Shown one piece after another: positions 39,777 to 43,481 of a stretch of 43,481 nt of DNA. The position numbers and the translations under genes were made by a program. How positions within the stretch are numbered: position 1 is the first letter of the stretch; each line of letters starts with the position of its first letter. The notes under the pieces are model-generated. The model was not told where the DNA came from. It was given only the letters and a program-made list of their open reading frames with translations, and did no database searches. The stretch covers positions 1-43,481 of the forward strand of contig CAZPLZ010000002.1 in NCBI GenBank assembly GCA_964587525.1, given 5' to 3'. The DNA comes from CAZPLZ01 sp964587525. Its GTDB lineage: Bacteria > Oederibacteriota > CAKKQC01.

Positions 39777-41696
39777 TTAGGTCACGCCTACGACATTGTT
39801 TGTTGGAAACCTCCCCTGTCCTATCCTATCGATGATCTCCACAATTTCCTCGGGCCTACAGACTCGAGGCAGGTCTCGGAAGACCCACCATGATGAATCC
39901 CATGATGGAATCCACTCAGGAAACGGACAGCAGACTATTCCGACAATATTGTGAACACCTTCGGGAATACTAAAGTTTCTCCCAACGGGAGCTGAACCCA
40001 GTGCCATCGAGAGAGAATCAACCTGATCCACTGCCCCCCGAATCATCTTCGTCCGATCCCTCAAATCCTCTGGGTCTCCGGCAAACAAAAGTGCCCGCCT
40101 TCCGCCGAATGCCTTGGCCTCAACAAGAATGAGCCAGTCTTTGACAATAATCCCAACATCCAGATCGCGCGACTGACCCTTTCTAAATGTCAATCGTCGC
40201 ACTGCCCCTTCTCCGCACCACCACACCTGTCCACCGCGGCGCGGCACTTCATTACGAAGGTACTCAACGAGGACAGCCTCAAAATCCCGACCCTTCTCGA
40301 GAGCGAATGGTCCTGACCACCGGCCATACACCTCAAACCGGTCGAACATGAACTGCGCGACCATGGTCCAGTCAATCACCCAATCGTCCATGCTCAGCGG
40401 AAGAATGATCTTGAGCGGTGAGGAACGCAGGATATCCAGCGCTTTCCAATCGCTCCCTTTCCACATCAAATCCGTTAGAACGGACATTAACCGATTCAGG
40501 TCCTGGTCGGATTCAAAATGGTTACGATACTTGCATCGCATCCGCACAAACTTAGGAAGTATCTCCCTTCTAACTTTCTCACGTGCCTGAGACCATTTGC
40601 TGTATCCCCAGGTGGCGACCTGAAAAAGGAATACGTCGCGCCCCTCTCGATAATCTATTTCGTTTGCCGTAAGCGCTGCAAGGGCAAAGACGATATCTTC
40701 TGGTTCGTAGGGGTCAAGACCGGAGCGCTTGAGGCGTTTCTCAAACAGCCCGCCGCGCACAAGATCGATGCGTCCCAGCACGTCCTCCAGATCAAACCAA
40801 CAAAAGAGCCATGGAGGCGCAGCATCCTTATCAGCTAGCGCTGAAGGGGCCCATGGAGATACTGGTTTCTGTCCAGCAACGTTTGGAACAAGCGACACCA
40901 CGACCGGCACATCCTCGCCTAGACGCAGAGAGCCAGCAGTAACTGCTCTTGGCCAAGGATGAAGGGGCTCATACACTCCGCCAGGCAGTGGAAAATAGTA
41001 CGCGGGGGAAACATCTGCCCAGGACCCATACGCAAACAACGGGTTGCTGCCCAAGTTGACCCTCTCGTCGAAGAGATTCACTAGTCGTTGGTCGGGAGCA
41101 TCGAGACGAACGTCAAATGAATTGCCCTTGCGCTGCCGCCTGAATTTCCCACCCTTGCCTGCACGTTTCAGGCAGTAACGAGCTGACTCGTACTCCCAGA
41201 TCAGCCTACCGGCCGAGAGCAAATCAATGATGTCCTCGTCCGTCACCTTGCCAGGCACTGAGTATCCAGATGTATGCTTGAAACGAGGTCTTCGTTCCTG
41301 CATATCTCGCATCGAGTGGCCATGGCCATACTTCAGAAGCGCGAGAGTGAGGCGGTGGTTATACCAACCGATAGCGAGGCGTTCTCGCCGGAGGGTAGCC
41401 CAATTGGCCGTTGTCCAGTCAACTTTGCGGGCAAATCCCATCTGAAGTATCTGATGTAGCCGGCGGTAGTGATACAGCCAAAAGTACCGCGAGTGTCTTG
41501 AAAGCTGCTTACCGGCCTCCTGAAGGATCCTTGCCATGTAACGGCGCAAGGGTGCGATCACCACCTCGCCTGTTGTGCCATCCCTGATTTCCCGAAAGAG
41601 CTTACCGCGAAGCGCCGAGCATAGAGCGTTGACGCGCGCCTCAGCTACCGGGAACAATCTGTGAGTCACATCTAGCAGGTCATCTGTGGCTTTCAT
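39777..41696 (-). CDS. Large unknown protein with C-terminal PD-(D/E)XK nuclease-like core
   Basis: 639 residues from ATG at 41696. The first 500 residues are mixed helical with no recognised family (e.g. RHSRYFWLYHYRRLHQ, and SWADVSPAYYFPLPGGVYEP). At 510-530 is RDLDVGIIVKDW followed by LILVEAKAFGGRR: D511 or D513 as metal ligand, and E526 with K528 as the catalytic pair of a PD-(D/E)XK fold. Trailing motifs are strongly basic near RRALLF. No signal peptide or membrane segment. It follows an R1 copy and lies upstream of the small 224-residue gene on the same strand. A nuclease role in host defence or mobile-element biology is an inference from the core residues and the neighbourhood. Confidence 0.75.
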   Translation of the reverse strand: MKATDDLLDVTHRLFPVAEARVNALCSALRGKLFREIRDGTTGEVVIAPLRRYMARILQEAGKQLSRHSRYFWLYHYRRLHQILQMGFARKVDWTTANWATLRRERLAIGWYNHRLTLALLKYGHGHSMRDMQERRPRFKHTSGYSVPGKVTDEDIIDLLSAGRLIWEYESARYCLKRAGKGGKFRRQRKGNSFDVRLDAPDQRLVNLFDERVNLGSNPLFAYGSWADVSPAYYFPLPGGVYEPLHPWPRAVTAGSLRLGEDVPVVVSLVPNVAGQKPVSPWAPSALADKDAAPPWLFCWFDLEDVLGRIDLVRGGLFEKRLKRSGLDPYEPEDIVFALAALTANEIDYREGRDVFLFQVATWGYSKWSQAREKVRREILPKFVRMRCKYRNHFESDQDLNRLMSVLTDLMWKGSDWKALDILRSSPLKIILPLSMDDWVIDWTMVAQFMFDRFEVYGRWSGPFALEKGRDFEAVLVEYLRNEVPRRGGQVWWCGEGAVRRLTFRKGQSRDLDVGIIVKDWLILVEAKAFGGRRALLFAGDPEDLRDRTKMIRGAVDQVDSLSMALGSAPVGRNFSIPEGVHNIVGIVCCPFPEWIPSWDSSWWVFRDLPRVCRPEEIVEIIDRIGQGRFPTNNVVGVT

Positions 41697-41716
41697 ACGC
41701 TAGCACTCACGGCGGG

Positions 41717-41750
41717 AATAGGGGACGCTCATAATATTAGAACTTTCGTC
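41717..41750 (+). repeat. R1 dispersed repeat, copy 6
   Basis: ATAGGGGACGCTCATAATAT then TAGAACTTTCGTC. Lies 20 bases upstream of the gene starting at 41696, at the head of a spacer with a pseudoknot-like pattern. Confidence 0.55.
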
Positions 41751-41762
41751 CCCCCCCCAGAC

Positions 41763-41827
41763 GAAACTGTTTCACGGTGTAAGGTATTTACATTCTCCAT
41801 TTCGGGATTATGAAACTTGTAAATACC
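41763..41827. other. Interleaved inverted repeats, pseudoknot-like
   Basis: Two stem pairs interlock: GTTTCA (41769-41774) with TGAAAC (41811-41816), and GGTATTTACA (41783-41792) with TGTAAATACC (41818-41827). Order A-B-A'-B' is that of an H-type pseudoknot. GAAACTGTTTC (41763-41773) is also a palindrome. Chance cannot be excluded in AT-rich DNA. Confidence 0.3.
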
Positions 41828-41846
41828 TGATGCCAATTTAAATGAA

Positions 41847-43337
41847 TCACGACTCAAAGACATCTGTTGTAAGCCACCGGAAAACGGCCCATGTCGCATC
41901 AAGGTCCTCTTCGTTGTATACAAGAATGTCTGCGATAAAGTTTTTCCGTTGTTCCTCATCGTTCGTTTCAACCGCCTCAATGTACTTCGCCATAGCCCAA
42001 TTGCCGTTGGTTTCGGGGAGTGTTCTCTTGTATCCGATGTACTTTTCCACCACTTTCAAGCTATAGCTGCTAAGTGGAAGCACAACGCTAGCCTTCACAA
42101 TAGGCAGGAGGTCTAAGAGATTCGCTTCCACTCGTGCCGCAACACCTTCGGGGTCCCCATATCGCTCTACGTACTTACGTAGATTGGTCTTTTCATATGT
42201 AGCCCAATGAACAAATGGGATGTCCCCGTAACGGGAAAATATCTCGGCACTCTTCTTTAAAAATTCTTTCCAACATTCAACATCCGCATCGGCCCCGAAA
42301 GTAGCTGCGGCTGAAAGAAAATCGCTCGGTTGTTTCCCATAAACCTTCAACCCCCACAGATACATCTTTTCAAGTTCGTTGAGGTGAGATGGTAATCCCT
42401 CGATATCAGACATCACATAATTGGATGCGTTAGGTATCTGCGGAGGAATGAGTTTGATCATTTCTCCAGTTACGAGAGCTCGTGCATTCTTGATAGTTCG
42501 AGGTGCCGCTTTACCAACCTTTTGGGATTTTTGACCATAGGGCCGCTTAAAGTCCGTGAGGGTTTGATCGGTGAATGAATTCAGAAACTGGTCGATAGTC
42601 GTTATGTTTATTTCTTTAAGCGCGCTGGCGAGACCTTGATCCACTCCTGCTACGAGGGAAATGTCAGAGCGCTTCTCCGCCTCTGGCCAGCATTTCCATT
42701 TGTATTGGCGATTACTGCATTTGGACCAACCCACGGGAGAGTACGGGACTTTCTGGGATGTTTTCAGAGAGACAATGTGGGTAAGTAGTGTTAGAACATT
42801 CTTGCCCCCGTCATATGGAATATTGATGATATCCCCTGTGCCAGATAAGACTTCAAGAGCGAATGGTGGTCGGCCCGTAACTTGTTCGTAAAGCCAGCCA
42901 TACAGCTCGAGTTGTCGAAGAATTTCCGGATGGTCCTTCTCGCTTATGCGGCGCGAGATTTTTGCGTCCCGGATGCGATATCCGCTCTTTGCCAGAATCA
43001 TGAAATCAGGAACACCTACAACAACCCATTCTTTGCCATCGATAGAAAAAGGAGCACTCAGTACCCCCTGGTACAGCGCGTTGGCTTCTTCAAGCAAAAG
43101 TTTCTTTGTTTTCTCAATCCGTTGTGACTAATTTCCAACAGATACATCGATGATTGGTGTGATACTTTCTTTGTGCTGAAGTTCGTGTCGCTCTCCTAAC
43201 TTGCCAAGGACCTGCTCAAATGGACTCGGATCGGTTTCCTTGGTGTTGTGCTGCTTAAGGTAAACGCGCAGATCGCATTTCTCTGGTTGAAAGTAGGTAA
43301 TGACGTCTGAAGGACTGAGGTGACGTGTGTCACTCAT
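41847..43337 (-). pseudogene. Second TM0106-family RecB-like nuclease, interrupted by an in-frame TAG
   Basis: ATG at 43337 (AGAGGA upstream) starts a frame that is open to TAG at 43128-43130 and continues in the same frame from 43127 to 41847. Together the two parts give a near full-length family member of about 496 codons. The N-terminal part has SPSDVITYFQPEKCDLRVYL. After the stop come YQGVLSAPF, GVPDFMILA with the acidic residue, then RIRDAKISRR with the D-K of the PD-(D/E)XK core, an HhH-like AGVDQGLASALKEINITTI, and a C-terminal RNase H-like MSDIEGLP / YNEEDLDATW. It parallels the intact gene at 23802-25217. The codon could be a true nonsense mutation, a read-through point or a sequence error. 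Confidence 0.8.
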
Positions 43338-43456
43338 TGGGCAATCCTCTGAAAATACATACACCCAGGTTCAAAATTCGGGAGGTATCTATCTAAATGA
43401 ATCATGTCCACAGGTTGTTGATTATAATCGCCGTGTTAGTCAAGAAAGGGCCGCTT

Positions 43457-43478
43457 CGGGTTCCTTGTTGGAAACCCG
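43457..43478. other. Hairpin at the right window edge
   Basis: CGGGTTCC and GGAAACCCG pair with one bulged base around TTGTT. No T-tract follows inside the window. The 144 bases from 43338 to the edge hold no gene I can support; the hairpin could be a terminator or the start of something beyond. Confidence 0.25.
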
Positions 43479-43481
43479 GTT

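Noticed and set aside
41701..41846. Rho-independent terminator after the broken TM0106 gene
   Set aside because: The stem is AT-rich and no T-tract follows in the gene's direction; the interlocking repeats fit a different structure better.
43449..43481. CRISPR repeat at the right edge
   Set aside because: A palindromic GGAAACCC sequence is there, but only one copy is in the window, with no spacers.

Overview
The window looks like bacterial chromosome from an uncultured or poorly sampled lineage. The left third is GC-rich, has secreted glycoside hydrolases with carbohydrate-binding modules, a DUF5069 protein, a ThuA-like protein and a lyase-like propeller with one CxxCH motif. That mix suggests a polysaccharide-degrading member of the PVC group or a neighbouring phylum such as Acidobacteriota or Hydrogenedentota. 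This is an inference from gene content, not a placement.

Region 1 (1-15.8 kb) reads as a housekeeping and catabolic chromosome. A minus-strand operon runs GH10 xylanase-like, glycosyltransferase, lipoprotein, GH5-like hydrolase with tandem CBM6-like modules (cut by the left edge). It is followed by a 6-phosphogluconolactonase-like propeller, DUF5069, a glycerophosphodiester phosphodiesterase, a conserved unknown, an NhaC-type antiporter, a threonine aldolase, a RhlE-type DEAD-box helicase, a ThuA-like protein and a Vgb-like propeller.

Region 2 (15.9-23.5 kb) is visibly AT-richer and is the strongest candidate for something poorly described. A 1284-residue TPR protein carries a GreA/GreB C-terminal-like domain and a PIN nuclease-like domain. 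Upstream of it on the same strand lies a six-segment voltage-gated-channel-like protein whose selectivity filter is not canonical. Divergent from the channel is a protein with an AbiTii-like C-terminal helical tail. A complete-looking 1.9 kb group II intron with a maturase gene sits in the spacer between the channel and the TPR-PIN gene.

Region 3 (23.5-43.5 kb) is a defence or mobile island. It has a TM0106-type RecB-like nuclease, a DUF6978/DUF1828-DUF1829 gene pair, and a plus-strand run of XRE regulator, RadC/JAB, UvrD helicase fused to a Cas4/AddB-like Fe-S nuclease, type III-like Mod and type III-like Res. It then has a zinc-ribbon PD-(D/E)XK protein, a small unknown protein, a second large PD-(D/E)XK protein and a second TM0106-type gene split by one in-frame TAG. 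A 3' half of tRNA-Gly(GCC) followed by a terminator at 38.6 kb looks like the scar or att border of an integrated element. No integrase or transposase gene other than the intron maturase was seen.

Intergenic spacers across the whole window carry several families of short dispersed repeats (called R1-R5 here). One family occurs in six copies. One composite copy occurs at both 23.5 kb and 39.5 kb, flanking about 16 kb that includes the restriction-like cluster. Coordinates of repeat edges were read by eye and may be off by a few bases.
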